The notes: generated from the letters alone by a model not told the origin. DNA of 64,000 nt from Bacteroidales bacterium (GCA_015061085.1 SUXG01000002.1:124001-188000); one strand, 5' to 3'. Positions 47,761-58,595 are shown, counted from the stretch's first letter. Program-made: numbers and translations.

Positions 47761-48742
47761 TCCTTTGGTTTCCGTCATAGTGCCCGTTTATAATTCTGAG
47801 AAGTTTTTAAAACGGACGATAGATAGTATTGTCTCACAGACTTATCGAAATCTTGAGATAATACTTGTTAATGATGGATCCACAGATTCTTCATTAGAAA
47901 TTTGTAAATTATCGCGTCTTAATGATTCTCGAATTGTTATAATTGATAAGGAAAATAATGGAGCGAGTGAAGCAAGGAAGGACGGCATAAGAAGAGCGAT
48001 AGGTCGTTGGGTAATGTTTGTTGACAGTGATGATACAATTGAGCCAAATACAATAGAACAATTGCTTTCTTATGATGATGGTAGTTATCAAATTATAGTT
48101 GGAACACTAAATTTGATACCGACAAATGGGCAAAAGACGGTGTTTTGTCATAAGCGATATGGTGCTCTAACAAAGGATGAATACATAGCAGCATTGTTGT
48201 TGAATGAAACATCAGTAGGTCCTGTAGCAAAATTGATTGATCGTGAATTGTTCAGATCTATTTCGATGGATATTGATGCAGCAATAGTGCAAAATGAAGA
48301 TTTCTTGATGTTGCTTGAATTGTCGATGTCTCTTGATAAGAAGGTGTTTGTGACTAATGATGTCGTATGCTATAATTATATTTTTCGCAACAATAGTATT
48401 TCAAAAAGTGTGGTAATGCCGATTGATGTTTGGTGGAAGGTTTTTGAGCATGTGGAACGCTCTTTGTCAAAAGGTAGCGATGTATGTGTTGCTCAAGAAC
48501 TATTTACATATAAAATCAGACGAATTTACGATTGCTGTCTGTTAAAAGGAGTAAATATCAATTCATATCGCAATCTTATTGAAGATTTGTTGTCAGAGGC
48601 ATCCGGGTATATATTAAGTGCAAAAGACATGGAAATATTGTCAATTGTTTCATCTCCTTACAAGTCGGTATTATGTAGCACTTGGAGTAAATTTAAACGA
48701 GTAATAAAGCCTTACTTAAAATTTATTTTGTTACGTGAATAA
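47753..48742 (+). CDS. Glycosyltransferase family 2
   Basis: PLVSVIVPVYNSEKFLKRTIDSIVSQTYRNLEIILVNDGSTDSS...NNGASEARKDGI...FVDSDD. Confidence 0.92.
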   Translation: MNNPLVSVIVPVYNSEKFLKRTIDSIVSQTYRNLEIILVNDGSTDSSLEICKLSRLNDSRIVIIDKENNGASEARKDGIRRAIGRWVMFVDSDDTIEPNTIEQLLSYDDGSYQIIVGTLNLIPTNGQKTVFCHKRYGALTKDEYIAALLLNETSVGPVAKLIDRELFRSISMDIDAAIVQNEDFLMLLELSMSLDKKVFVTNDVVCYNYIFRNNSISKSVVMPIDVWWKVFEHVERSLSKGSDVCVAQELFTYKIRRIYDCCLLKGVNINSYRNLIEDLLSEASGYILSAKDMEILSIVSSPYKSVLCSTWSKFKRVIKPYLKFILLRE

Positions 48743-49856
48743 TATAGAACGATTTTCATATTGTTATGGTTGTGGGGTATGTCGTCGTGCATGCCCTCAT
48801 GATGCAATTGATATGAATCAAAATAAAAACGGATTCTATCAGCCTATTGTCAATTATGATAAATGCGTGGATTGTGGTATTTGTTTAGATGTATGCGCAT
48901 TTAATGATTCGGAAGTTTTATCATGCAAAGATCAATCGGATAATGAATTTTTTGGAGCATGGGCAAATGATAGGGAGATTCGTTACAAGTCATCATCCGG
49001 TGGTGTTGGCTATCTTATAGGGAAACACCTTATTGAAAGAGGTTATAAAGTATGCTGTGTCAGATATAATTCAGAAAAACAGCGTGCAGAACATTTTATA
49101 GCTGAAGATATTGAATCATTAAGTCAAAGTGCAGGATCTAAATATATTCAGTCGGAGACATCGACTGGTTTTGATTTGATTAATCGCAAAGAAAAATATC
49201 TTGTAGTTGGTACGCCTTGCCAGATAGATTCTATACGCAGATTTATTCGGAAATTCAAGGTGGAAGAAAATTTTGTGCTTGTAGATTTCTTTTGTCATGG
49301 GGTTCCATCTCCAAAAGTTTGGCAGAAGTATTTGCAGTCATTACCACAGGCTGAACAAGATAAGACCTTTTCATGGCGCGATAAGCAAAACGGATGGCAG
49401 GATTCATGGGCAATTTCTGCAGAGGGTTATTTTTCTGCAGCAAGTCAAGGTGATAGTTTCTTTAAAATGTTTTTTGATCATACTTGTTTAGGAAAGGCTT
49501 GTTATTTAGATTGTAAATACAAACTAACAAATTCGGCGGCGGATATTCGTTTAGGCGATTTGTGGGGAGATAAATATAAGGATCAAAATGACGGAGTCAG
49601 TGCAGTGATTGCGTTTACAACGAAAGGGAAAGCATTGATAAAAAGTCTTGAAGATTGCACGATAGTTAAAGAAGATTCTATAGGAGTGTTAAACGGACAG
49701 ATGGCAAAATCTCCTGCTTTGCCATTGTTTTATCCATTAATGATGAGATGTGTTCGATCTAATTTGTCAATAGATAAGACTGCAAAATTGTGCAATATGT
49801 TGCAACTCCCATTTAGGATCAAGCGCAGAATCAAACGTTTAACTCGCAAAAAATGA
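48735..49856 (+). CDS. Coenzyme F420 hydrogenase/dehydrogenase beta-subunit-like ferredoxin protein of polysaccharide loci
   Basis: Two 4Fe-4S motifs CGVCRRACPHDAI and CVDCGICLDVCAF; VVGTPCQIDSIRRFI; CHGVPSPKVWQKYL. Confidence 0.9.
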   Translation: MNNIERFSYCYGCGVCRRACPHDAIDMNQNKNGFYQPIVNYDKCVDCGICLDVCAFNDSEVLSCKDQSDNEFFGAWANDREIRYKSSSGGVGYLIGKHLIERGYKVCCVRYNSEKQRAEHFIAEDIESLSQSAGSKYIQSETSTGFDLINRKEKYLVVGTPCQIDSIRRFIRKFKVEENFVLVDFFCHGVPSPKVWQKYLQSLPQAEQDKTFSWRDKQNGWQDSWAISAEGYFSAASQGDSFFKMFFDHTCLGKACYLDCKYKLTNSAADIRLGDLWGDKYKDQNDGVSAVIAFTTKGKALIKSLEDCTIVKEDSIGVLNGQMAKSPALPLFYPLMMRCVRSNLSIDKTAKLCNMLQLPFRIKRRIKRLTRKK

Positions 49857-50965
49857 CAACACATAAAAACAAAATAGGTCTGTTAACAATGTCAAGAGTT
49901 TATAACTATGGCTCTGCATTGCAAACGTATGCCACTATAAAGGCCATACAGAATCTTGGCCATGATGTGGAACTAATTGACTATGATTTTCCTTCACGAT
50001 TTACTTATGGATGGAAAACAGCAATCAAAAACATTATAAAGACTCCATTGGGGTTAAGTGATGCTCAAAAGCCTAAAAAATTTCATCGTTTTTGGAAAGA
50101 GTATTACCCGACATCGGTGTCTTATTCAAGAGAGGACTTGTTGTTGAATCCACCTTCCTATGATGTATATATGGTCGGAAGCGATCAAGTTTGGAATCCA
50201 AGTCATGGAGACATTACGTTTTTGCTGGACTTTTTAAATGATAGGCCATGTTATAGAGTATCGTATGCGTCAAGTATAGGGGTAAATAATTTGCCTAAGT
50301 CTTACGCAAAGACTTTTCGAGATAATTTATCATTGTTTAATCGGGTAAGTGTTAGAGAAGAGAGTGATGTAAAGACTGTAAAAAAATATGCTGATGTTGA
50401 TGCAAAATGTGTGTGTGATCCGACAATGTTGCTTACTAAGAGTGAATGGCAACAACTAAAGAGTGTCAATGGAAATAAAAGGATTGTAGAAGGTCGTTAT
50501 ATTTTGGCATATATTCTTGATTATTCATATAATCCATATCCTTTTGCCAAAGACATGATAGATAGAATAAGCAAAGAATTAAATCTTCCGGTAGTCTTTT
50601 TGGATGCAAAAATGGGTCAACTCAAGTATGGATATAAGATTGTAAATAATTGTGGTCCAATTGATTTTCTTGATCTGATTTCAAATGCATCTTTCCTTAT
50701 AACAACATCTTTTCATGGTACAGCATTTGCTGCAAATTTAGGCGTGCCATTTTGTTCGATTGTCAAGAGTTTAGGTTATTCGGATTCTCGTATGGTCAGC
50801 CTTTTGATAAAGATAAATGCTGAGAATCAGATTGTTGAGTGTAATAAAATGCCCGATGTTAATTCGTTGTTGTGCTTTGATAGAGATGGGATAAAGGCTC
50901 GAATAGAAAATTTTCGATCAGAGTCGATTGACTTCCTTTCAAATATATTAAACAGTGCCAAATAG
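49853..50965 (+). CDS. Polysaccharide pyruvyl transferase family protein
   Basis: IGLLTMSRVYNYGSALQTYATIKAI...MVGSDQVWNP...YRVSYASSIGV...CDPTMLL...ITTSFHGTAFAANLGVPF. Confidence 0.92.
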   Translation: MTTHKNKIGLLTMSRVYNYGSALQTYATIKAIQNLGHDVELIDYDFPSRFTYGWKTAIKNIIKTPLGLSDAQKPKKFHRFWKEYYPTSVSYSREDLLLNPPSYDVYMVGSDQVWNPSHGDITFLLDFLNDRPCYRVSYASSIGVNNLPKSYAKTFRDNLSLFNRVSVREESDVKTVKKYADVDAKCVCDPTMLLTKSEWQQLKSVNGNKRIVEGRYILAYILDYSYNPYPFAKDMIDRISKELNLPVVFLDAKMGQLKYGYKIVNNCGPIDFLDLISNASFLITTSFHGTAFAANLGVPFCSIVKSLGYSDSRMVSLLIKINAENQIVECNKMPDVNSLLCFDRDGIKARIENFRSESIDFLSNILNSAK

Positions 50966-51022
50966 TATAAACCATATATGACATAAAACTCAATATGCTT
51001 CGATTCAAAAGAAAGATTATAT

Positions 51023-51301
51023 TTGCGAATAGAGATGTGTCTCAAAAATGCTGTTTTAATTGATTTTTTGCGATCGTATCTTAAAAATATATGTCTTTCG
51101 GCTATGCCATTGAAATCGAAGTTGCAATGGATAAAGTCACAATCAAGATACACATATTTTAAATCTGTATATAAGAATTATAATTGGAGAATGCTTCCGT
51201 TAAAGCATAAACTTCATTTCTTGTCGTTTTATCATGGGCATGCATTAGTTTTGTATTTGATGATTACTGGTTTGGAAAAATCAGATATATACTTTGCTTA
51301 A
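51023..51301 (+). pseudogene. Possible glycosyltransferase C-terminal remnant
   Basis: ORF SRYTYFKSVYKNYNWRMLPLKHKLHFLSFYHGHALVLYLMITGLEK resembles GT2 C-terminal tails but has no catalytic domain. Confidence 0.3.
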
Positions 51302-51386
51302 TGTTAAAAAGAGATAAATATAGATTTGGTAATAAAAAAGATCATCGTTTATAAGAGAAGGTATTAGTAATACAAATAATTAAATA

Positions 51387-52907
51387 ATGGCAGTAAATCA
51401 GCTTAAGGCAGGAGCAATACTAAACTATGTCATATTAGCATTGAATGCAATAATCGGGTTGACGTATATCCCATATATGCTTCGAATGTTAGGACAAAGT
51501 GAATATGGAATATATTCATTAGCTGCATCTGTAATAGCATATTTGTCAATACTTGATTTTGGATTTGGTAATGCTGTTATTCGTTATACTGCCAGGTATA
51601 GATCATTGAATGATAAAGATAAGCAATATTCAATGTTCGGAATGTTTACAATTCTATATACGATTATAGGCGTGATTTCGTTTATCGCCGGATTGATATT
51701 GTATTTTAATGTATATGAATTTTTTGGCGATAAACTTACGCCTGAAGAAATAGCAAAGACAAAAGATGTGATATTGCTGATGCTATTGAATCTCTCAATA
51801 AGTTTTCCATTAAGTATTTATGGAGCAATAATTACTGCGTATGAAGATTTTATATTTATCAGAGTGGTAAATATAATTCAGACATTGCTTAGCACAGCAT
51901 GGATAATAGTTTTGCTTTCTTACGGTTATAAGGCATTAGCGCTGGTCGTTGTGAAGACAATATTTAATTTGCTCGTGCTTTTGATAAATGTATTTTATTG
52001 TAAATATAAAATCAAAATAAAGGTTAGATTTGATAATATTGATAAGAAATTGTTGAAAGAAATTCTAATATATTCTTCATGGATTTTTTTGATCATGATT
52101 ATGGATAAGATATATTGGAGTACGGGTCAGTTTGTATTGGGTGCTGTGGCCGGCACTACGGCGATTTCTATATATGCGGTGGCAATTCAGTTGCAGCAAA
52201 TCTATATGATGTTTTCAGGCGCAATCTCAAGTGTGTTCCTTCCACGTGTGACCTCTATTGTTGCGCAAGGAGATGATCATAAGACAATTTCAGACTTATT
52301 TATTCGTACTGGCAGGTTGCAATACATCGTTATGTCATTGATATTAACGGGATTCTTTTTATTCGGCAAATCCTTTATTTTGTATTGGGCGGGAACTGCG
52401 TATGAAGATTCGTATTATGTGTCATTAATGTTTTTTATAGCATTGACAATACCGATGATTCAGACTCTTGGACTGTCGATATTGCAAGCACGTAATCAAA
52501 TGAGATTTAGGGCGTTAATGTTTGTTGTTATTGCTATTGTGGCGTTTGTTGCACAAATAATATTAGCAAAGAAATATGGTGTGATAGGTTGTGCTATGGC
52601 GGTGTCAGTTGCTTTATTGTTGGGGCAAGGATTAATAATCAATATATACTATCAAAAACGACAACATATTGAGATCGGTAAGTTTTGGAAAGAAATAGGC
52701 AAGATGAGTGCTATTCCTATATTAATGAGTGTTGTGTGGTATGCCATATTAGGCTATATAAGAATAGATTCTTTATATGAATTAGTTGTACTTATTGTAA
52801 TCTATATCATTGTATATATTCCACTATTCTGGAAATATTCTATGAATCAGGGCGAGCGTGAGTTGATAAGTAAGTCGTTAATGAAAATTCGCTCTATATT
52901 AAAATAA
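51387..52907 (+). CDS. Second polysaccharide flippase (Wzx/MATE-like)
   Basis: LKAGAILNYVILALNAIIGLTYIPYMLRMLGQSEYGIYSLAASVIAYLSILDFGFGNAVIRYTARYR; polytopic. Confidence 0.9.
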   Translation: MAVNQLKAGAILNYVILALNAIIGLTYIPYMLRMLGQSEYGIYSLAASVIAYLSILDFGFGNAVIRYTARYRSLNDKDKQYSMFGMFTILYTIIGVISFIAGLILYFNVYEFFGDKLTPEEIAKTKDVILLMLLNLSISFPLSIYGAIITAYEDFIFIRVVNIIQTLLSTAWIIVLLSYGYKALALVVVKTIFNLLVLLINVFYCKYKIKIKVRFDNIDKKLLKEILIYSSWIFLIMIMDKIYWSTGQFVLGAVAGTTAISIYAVAIQLQQIYMMFSGAISSVFLPRVTSIVAQGDDHKTISDLFIRTGRLQYIVMSLILTGFFLFGKSFILYWAGTAYEDSYYVSLMFFIALTIPMIQTLGLSILQARNQMRFRALMFVVIAIVAFVAQIILAKKYGVIGCAMAVSVALLLGQGLIINIYYQKRQHIEIGKFWKEIGKMSAIPILMSVVWYAILGYIRIDSLYELVVLIVIYIIVYIPLFWKYSMNQGERELISKSLMKIRSILK

Positions 52908-53146
52908 TGTCAATATGAATAGATTTAATTAAAAATTATATATTGTCAAAAATATCGAATAAGAAAATTAATAATCACGATTATTATTTAATAAATCTTG
53001 TCCTAATGTAATGTGTGCTGAATCAATAATATAGTTGTAATGAATAATAGTTTCGTTGTTTGATATTAGTGGAAATTTTTGTTTAAGATTTGATGCAATA
53101 AAACTTTGAGTGACTTCGTTATAAATGAAAGATCTTTTTTGTTATA

Positions 53147-54379
53147 ATGAAAGTACTTCAAATCAATGTTTTCAACTACCGTAAGGGTGGTTCGGAAACG
53201 GTGTATTTTAATACCAGTGAGAAACTTCAAGACGATGGGATTGAAGTAGTTTCTTTTGCTCTTAAATGGGAAGAGAATTATCCATCCCGTTATGAATCTT
53301 ATTTTCCGGAATCGAAGGCGACAAGGAAGGGTACATTCCGACAAATTAATAATGCGATAAATTATTTCTATCATTTTGAGGCGGCGAGAAAAATAGAAGC
53401 TTTAATTAAGGCAGAACGACCTGATATAGCCCAAATCCATCTTATATGGGGGCAGATTACGCCGTCAATACTTCCGGTATTAAAGAAATATGGCATACCG
53501 GTGATATTCACTATTCATGATTATCGAATTGTTTGTCCTGCATACACATTTAGAAACGGAAAAGGAGAGCTATGCGAGAGATGTGGTGGTGGAAAATATT
53601 ATAATTGCTTCTTGCATAATTGCACTAAAGGTAATTATCTGTTTAGCGCAATGATGTGTATGGAGCAATATTTTCGAAATTGGTTTTTCAATCCGGTGAA
53701 ATATGCCGACGGATTATTGTATGTGAGTAATTTTGCAAAAAATATTCATGAAAAATATCAGCCAAAATTCAAATCGAAAAAATCGATTGTTTTATATAAT
53801 ACGTCAAACCATATATATGATTCCAAGGCTCAGAACGATTGTGAAAGATACTTTTTGTATTTTGGCAGGCTATCCAATGAAAAGGGTATTACGACATTAA
53901 TTGATGTGTTTAAGGATAAGAAGGATTTGAAGTTGAAAATAGTTGGGACAGGTCCTGAAGAGGAAAGATTGAAGCAAATAGTGGCTCAATCGAATGCTTT
54001 AAATATAGAATTTTTGGGATATAAGACCGGAAATGACTTGCAGGAATTAATTCGGAATGCTTATTTTGTAATTGTTCCATCTGAATGGTATGAAAATAAT
54101 CCGTTGACAATAATTGAAAGTTATTCGGCATGGGTGCCGGTGATTGGTTCAAGAATAGGGGGTATTCCTGAAATAATCGAGGATGGAAAAACCGGATATG
54201 TTTTTAATGCTCGAAGTGTCAGTGAATTAGGGCAGTGTGTTGATAGGGCTAATAATCTTTGCGAGGAAGAATATTTGGAATTCTGCAAAAATACACATAA
54301 CTTTGCAGTGGAAAACTTCAATCCGGATAATTATTCTGGTAAATTGCAAGATTTCTATAACGAAATATTGAGAAGATAA
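53147..54379 (+). CDS. Glycosyltransferase family 4
   Basis: VLQINVFNYRKGGSETVYFNTSEKL...FTIHDYRIVCPAYTF...YFGRLSNEKGITTLIDVF...IVGTGPEEERLK...VPSEWYENNPLTIIESYSAWVPVIGSRIGGIPEII. Confidence 0.93.
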   Translation: MKVLQINVFNYRKGGSETVYFNTSEKLQDDGIEVVSFALKWEENYPSRYESYFPESKATRKGTFRQINNAINYFYHFEAARKIEALIKAERPDIAQIHLIWGQITPSILPVLKKYGIPVIFTIHDYRIVCPAYTFRNGKGELCERCGGGKYYNCFLHNCTKGNYLFSAMMCMEQYFRNWFFNPVKYADGLLYVSNFAKNIHEKYQPKFKSKKSIVLYNTSNHIYDSKAQNDCERYFLYFGRLSNEKGITTLIDVFKDKKDLKLKIVGTGPEEERLKQIVAQSNALNIEFLGYKTGNDLQELIRNAYFVIVPSEWYENNPLTIIESYSAWVPVIGSRIGGIPEIIEDGKTGYVFNARSVSELGQCVDRANNLCEEEYLEFCKNTHNFAVENFNPDNYSGKLQDFYNEILRR

Positions 54380-54382
54380 GTA

Positions 54383-55513
54383 ATGAAGATAGCGTTTGTC
54401 AGTACACGAGGAATACCCAACAACTATGGAGGTTTTGAGCAATTTGCCGAATACATTTCGGTAGGTTTGGTCGCTCGTGGACATGATGTGACAGTCTATT
54501 CTCCTCATTTTCATCCATATGAGGAGTCATCATATAAAGGAGTCAAAATTAAGCATATTTATAGTCCAGAGAAATGGATGGGAAGTTCAGTCGGAAGTTT
54601 TTTTTATGATTTTTCATCGTTGCGAGATGCTTTTAAAAATGAAAATTTCGACATTATTTATGAAGCCGGATATACAAGCATAATTCCTGCATATATATGG
54701 TTTAATATCAAGAAACGTAAAAATCCTATAATAGTGACAAATATGGATGGGTTGGAGTATAAGCGCTCAAAGTTCAATCCATTGGTTCAGAAATTTATAT
54801 TTTGGGAGGAAAAAATGGCTGTAAAGCATAGTCATTACTTGATAGCCGATAATATGGGAATTCATGACTATTATAAGGAAAAATATAGAAGAGATAGTAA
54901 GTTTCTTGCTTATGGAGCTGATATTCATACTGACTTTAATGCAGATACATTGTCGGAGTATGATGTGACGGCAGATAATTATTATATTCTCGTAGCACGC
55001 TTAGAACCTGAGAATAATATAGAGATGGCTATCCAAGGTTATCTGAAATCTAAGGAAAACGGAAAGAAACCGTTGCTTATAATCGGAAATACAACTACCC
55101 CTCATGGCAGATATTTAACTGGGAAGTATGGCCATATCGATAGCGTAAGATTTTTGGGAGGAATATATAATTTTAAAGTGCTTGATGATTTGCGCCATTT
55201 TTCGTCAGCATATTTTCATGGGCATAGCGTAGGTGGAACTAATCCGTCATTGCTTGAAGCTATGGCGGCAGGCTGTTTTATTCTAGCCAATGACAATATT
55301 TTTAATCGCTCGGTTTTGAAAGATAATGCAATCTATTATAATAGTCCGGCTGAAGTGACGCGTATTCTTGATGATGAAAAATGTTTTGCCGACAAAGAGG
55401 CTTTGATTGTAAATAATATACAGCGAATATCGACAGATTATTCGTGGGAAAGATTGGTGGATCAGCATGAAGAATATTTTAAAGAATTGCTGAGAAATCA
55501 TAATCGCAAATAA
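54383..55513 (+). CDS. DUF1972-type glycosyltransferase (rhamnosyltransferase-like)
   Basis: KIAFVSTRGIPNNYGGFEQFAEYISVGLVARGHDVTVYSP...VARLEPENNIEMAIQGYL...FHGHSVGGTNPSLLEAMAAG. Confidence 0.9.
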   Translation: MKIAFVSTRGIPNNYGGFEQFAEYISVGLVARGHDVTVYSPHFHPYEESSYKGVKIKHIYSPEKWMGSSVGSFFYDFSSLRDAFKNENFDIIYEAGYTSIIPAYIWFNIKKRKNPIIVTNMDGLEYKRSKFNPLVQKFIFWEEKMAVKHSHYLIADNMGIHDYYKEKYRRDSKFLAYGADIHTDFNADTLSEYDVTADNYYILVARLEPENNIEMAIQGYLKSKENGKKPLLIIGNTTTPHGRYLTGKYGHIDSVRFLGGIYNFKVLDDLRHFSSAYFHGHSVGGTNPSLLEAMAAGCFILANDNIFNRSVLKDNAIYYNSPAEVTRILDDEKCFADKEALIVNNIQRISTDYSWERLVDQHEEYFKELLRNHNRK

Positions 55514-55579
55514 TTGGGTATTGCTATTGATCTCTACAGCTATTGTTGCTAAAATCTAAATGCTTTTTTAGTTTCTTTT

Positions 55580-55609
55580 TTGAGAATTGTGCTTTTTTTA
55601 TTAATTTTG
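55580..55609 (+). promoter_or_regulatory. Bacteroidetes-type promoter inside the capsule region
   Basis: TTG (55580-55582) - 19 nt - TAATTTTG (55602-55609), 66 nt before ATG 55675. Confidence 0.65.
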
Positions 55610-55674
55610 TGGAATTAATGAGTTAGATTAGGCGAGGTGTTGTCGCTCTAATCGAAAACGAAGCATAACAGAAG

Positions 55675-56604
55675 ATGAAAGAGATTATAGAGCCTGTGGA
55701 AAAGTCGTTGATCATGAGTGAATTAACTTGTGATCGCTTATTGCGACATTCTAATAAAGGCGATAATGAAATATATGTCGTTGATGCTTATAACGCACCT
55801 CATACGATGCGTGAAATCGGCAGATTGCGAGAGATTGCATTTCGCGAAGCGGGTGGTGGTACAGGCAAGGAATGTGATATTGATGAATTTGACACAATGC
55901 CTTCTCCCTGTCAGCAATTAATCGTATGGAATCCGTCAGAACAAGAAATCATAGGTGGCTATCGTTTTATTTTGGGCGAAAATATACGTTTTGATGAAAA
56001 TGGTGTGCCAAATATAGCGACATCTCACATGTTTCGATTTTCAGAAAGGTTTATTAGGGATTATCTTCCAAATACATTGGAATTGGGTCGCTCGTTTGTG
56101 TCGTTGGAATATCAATCATCCAAGGCCGGAACGAAGGCTCTTTACGCATTAGACAATTTGTGGGACGGCTTAGGCGCATTGACGGTAGTTTATCCTCAGA
56201 TAAAATATTTGTTTGGCAAAGTCACAATGTATCCTAATTATGGAGAGACGGATAGAAATCTATTATTGTTTTTTATGCACAAATATTTTCATGATAATGA
56301 GGAGTTGGTGTTGCCTATATCTCCATTAAAGATAGAATTTGATAATGAATCATATCAGAAACTGTTTTGTGGCGCAAATTTCAAAGAAGATTATAAAATT
56401 TTAAATCAAGAGATACGTCGACATGGAAATAATATTCCACCGTTGGTGAATGCGTATATGAGTCTTTCTCCGACAATGAAAATATTCGGAACAGCTATAA
56501 ATCATGAATTTGGCGAAGTCGAAGAAAGTGGAATTTTCTTTGCTATTTCAGAAATATTTGAAGAAAAGAAACAACGTCACATTGGTACATACAATGGAAA
56601 ATAG
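55675..56604 (+). CDS. GNAT-type N-acyltransferase of the OlsB/hemolysin-like family
   Basis: MREIGRLREIAFREAGGGTGKECDIDEFDTMPSPCQQLIVWNPSEQEIIGGYRFILG...FIRDYLPNTLELGRSFVSLEYQ. Confidence 0.8.
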   Translation: MKEIIEPVEKSLIMSELTCDRLLRHSNKGDNEIYVVDAYNAPHTMREIGRLREIAFREAGGGTGKECDIDEFDTMPSPCQQLIVWNPSEQEIIGGYRFILGENIRFDENGVPNIATSHMFRFSERFIRDYLPNTLELGRSFVSLEYQSSKAGTKALYALDNLWDGLGALTVVYPQIKYLFGKVTMYPNYGETDRNLLLFFMHKYFHDNEELVLPISPLKIEFDNESYQKLFCGANFKEDYKILNQEIRRHGNNIPPLVNAYMSLSPTMKIFGTAINHEFGEVEESGIFFAISEIFEEKKQRHIGTYNGK

Positions 56605-58147
56605 ATATAAAATATATTTTCTTGTTTTATTGATAGCCCTTATGAGTTGCACTTTTCAACTGAGGGCAGAATATGAATTGGATTGGGAGGCATCGACGAC
56701 TGTCAATGTCGGCAGTGGAGATTTTGCTCCGCATTACATCATGTCCAACAATGGAGGGGTAATCACTCAACCTATGACCATCATGGAGCGCGGCAAGCTT
56801 TATCGCGAGTTGAAGACTGACAAGCGTTTCGAGTATGGATTTGGCATCGACGTTATAGGTAATTGGTCGAAATCGACCGACTATAGTCGCTACGACCTCA
56901 GCACCGACAGCTACTATACCCACGCGGAACGACCCCCTTATGCGTGGATCCAGCAGTTATGGGGTAGCATTAAGTATCGCAGTGTGTTTTTAACTATCGG
57001 TATGAAAGAAAATGATCGAAGCATTTTCAATATGGAGTTGGGTAGCGGAGATTTGACTGAGAGCAATAATTCGCATCCGATACCTCAAGTAAGAGCCGGA
57101 TTTCTTGATTTTGTCGATATCCCCTTTACAAACGGTTGGGTTGAAATTCAAGGAGAATTGGCGTATGGCAAGAATCTTGACCAAAAATGGATTGAAAATC
57201 ACTACAACTATTACGACAATTTCATAGCGACCGATTGGTGGTATCATTATGCGAGATGCTATTTTCGTTCGAAACCGGAAATGCCTTTTTCAGTGATTGC
57301 CGGAATGCAACATGGAGCGCAATTTGGTGGGACATATCAAAAATACAGGGACGGCAAACCGTTGGGAGAACCAATTCATCATAAAGTTGTGTTATCAGAT
57401 TTCTTCCATATCTTTTTCCCTACGCAAGGAGGTAAGGGCGATACAGCCGGCGATCAAGTTTATTATATGGGCAATCACATCGGCTCGTGGGATTTGCGCA
57501 TGCGTTATCGATTTAAGGATAATACCGAGTTGACTGCTTACATGCAATCGCCATGGGAAGATGGTTCGGGAATAGGCAAACTCAATGGTTTCGATGGTGT
57601 TTGGGGTATTGAATACAAAGCTCCAAAGCCCGGAATTATAAGTGGCGCAGTCATCGAGTACATAGATTTTACAAATCAAAGTGGTCCTGTGCATTTCAAT
57701 AAGAATGATTTTCCCGGCACTCATATTGAAAACCATGCGCAGGGGTGTGACGATTATTACAATAACTACATGTATAACGGGTGGACAAACTACGGTATGA
57801 GTGTAGGCTCACCATTTATTCCGGCTACAATCTACAACAAAGATGGCTATATGCGTTATCGAGATAATCGTATTCGAGGTTTTCATCTTGGAGTGAACGG
57901 GCTTATCAAATCAAATCTTTCGTATCGAGTTCTTCTTTCGTATAGAAAGTCGTGGGGAACACCATTTATCCCGGCTTTAGAGAAACGTCATGACACATCG
58001 ATGATGATTGAAGCCATCTATAACTTTGCAAAAATTCCAAATCTCAGCATCAAAGGTCAGTTGGCATTTGATGCCGGAAATATGATTGGTAATAATTTTG
58101 GTGCATTGGTGAGTTTAAGTTATAAAGGTGATTTAATATTCAAATAA
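56594..58147 (+). CDS. Capsule assembly Wzi family outer-membrane protein
   Basis: Start MENRYKIYFLVLLIALMSC; RPPYAWIQQLWGSIKYRSVFLTIGMKENDRSIFNMELGSGDLTESNNSHPIPQVRAGFLDFVDIPFTNGWVEIQGELAYG. Confidence 0.9.
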   Translation: MENRYKIYFLVLLIALMSCTFQLRAEYELDWEASTTVNVGSGDFAPHYIMSNNGGVITQPMTIMERGKLYRELKTDKRFEYGFGIDVIGNWSKSTDYSRYDLSTDSYYTHAERPPYAWIQQLWGSIKYRSVFLTIGMKENDRSIFNMELGSGDLTESNNSHPIPQVRAGFLDFVDIPFTNGWVEIQGELAYGKNLDQKWIENHYNYYDNFIATDWWYHYARCYFRSKPEMPFSVIAGMQHGAQFGGTYQKYRDGKPLGEPIHHKVVLSDFFHIFFPTQGGKGDTAGDQVYYMGNHIGSWDLRMRYRFKDNTELTAYMQSPWEDGSGIGKLNGFDGVWGIEYKAPKPGIISGAVIEYIDFTNQSGPVHFNKNDFPGTHIENHAQGCDDYYNNYMYNGWTNYGMSVGSPFIPATIYNKDGYMRYRDNRIRGFHLGVNGLIKSNLSYRVLLSYRKSWGTPFIPALEKRHDTSMMIEAIYNFAKIPNLSIKGQLAFDAGNMIGNNFGALVSLSYKGDLIFK

Positions 58148-58150
58148 TCA

Positions 58151-58582
58151 ATGAGATTACGCAATTTTTACATATCGGGTTTGTTAGTCTTGATTCTAAG
58201 TCTATGTGTTGGATGCACTCATAATAATGGTGACATCGGACCATTCTTTGGCAAATGGAAGATGCAACGCATGACAGTCGACGGCGTAGAAGATGCAAAC
58301 TATAGATGTAACGTGTTTTGGTCGTTCCAATCGTCGACTATCGGTTTTATAAGAGTTGTCAGCAATACTCGCTACAATGAAACGTTTGGCAATTGGACAG
58401 TCGATGATGCATACACCACGATGAGATTATCATTTCCTGATGAAATATTTCCTCCCTTTTCGGAATTGCAGTTAGAGAGAGAATCGGAACTTGAAATTGT
58501 AAAGATCAAAGGTTCGGAAATGATACTTAAGTATATCACAAAAGATTCAGACGAAATAGTCTATTATTTAGAAAAATGGTAA
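58151..58582 (+). CDS. Lipocalin-like lipoprotein
   Basis: Lipobox LILSLCVGCTHN; GPFFGKWKMQRMTVDGVED...FGNWTVDDAYTTMRLSFPD. Confidence 0.7.
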   Translation: MRLRNFYISGLLVLILSLCVGCTHNNGDIGPFFGKWKMQRMTVDGVEDANYRCNVFWSFQSSTIGFIRVVSNTRYNETFGNWTVDDAYTTMRLSFPDEIFPPFSELQLERESELEIVKIKGSEMILKYITKDSDEIVYYLEKW

Positions 58583-58595
58583 AAATAAGCAAGAT

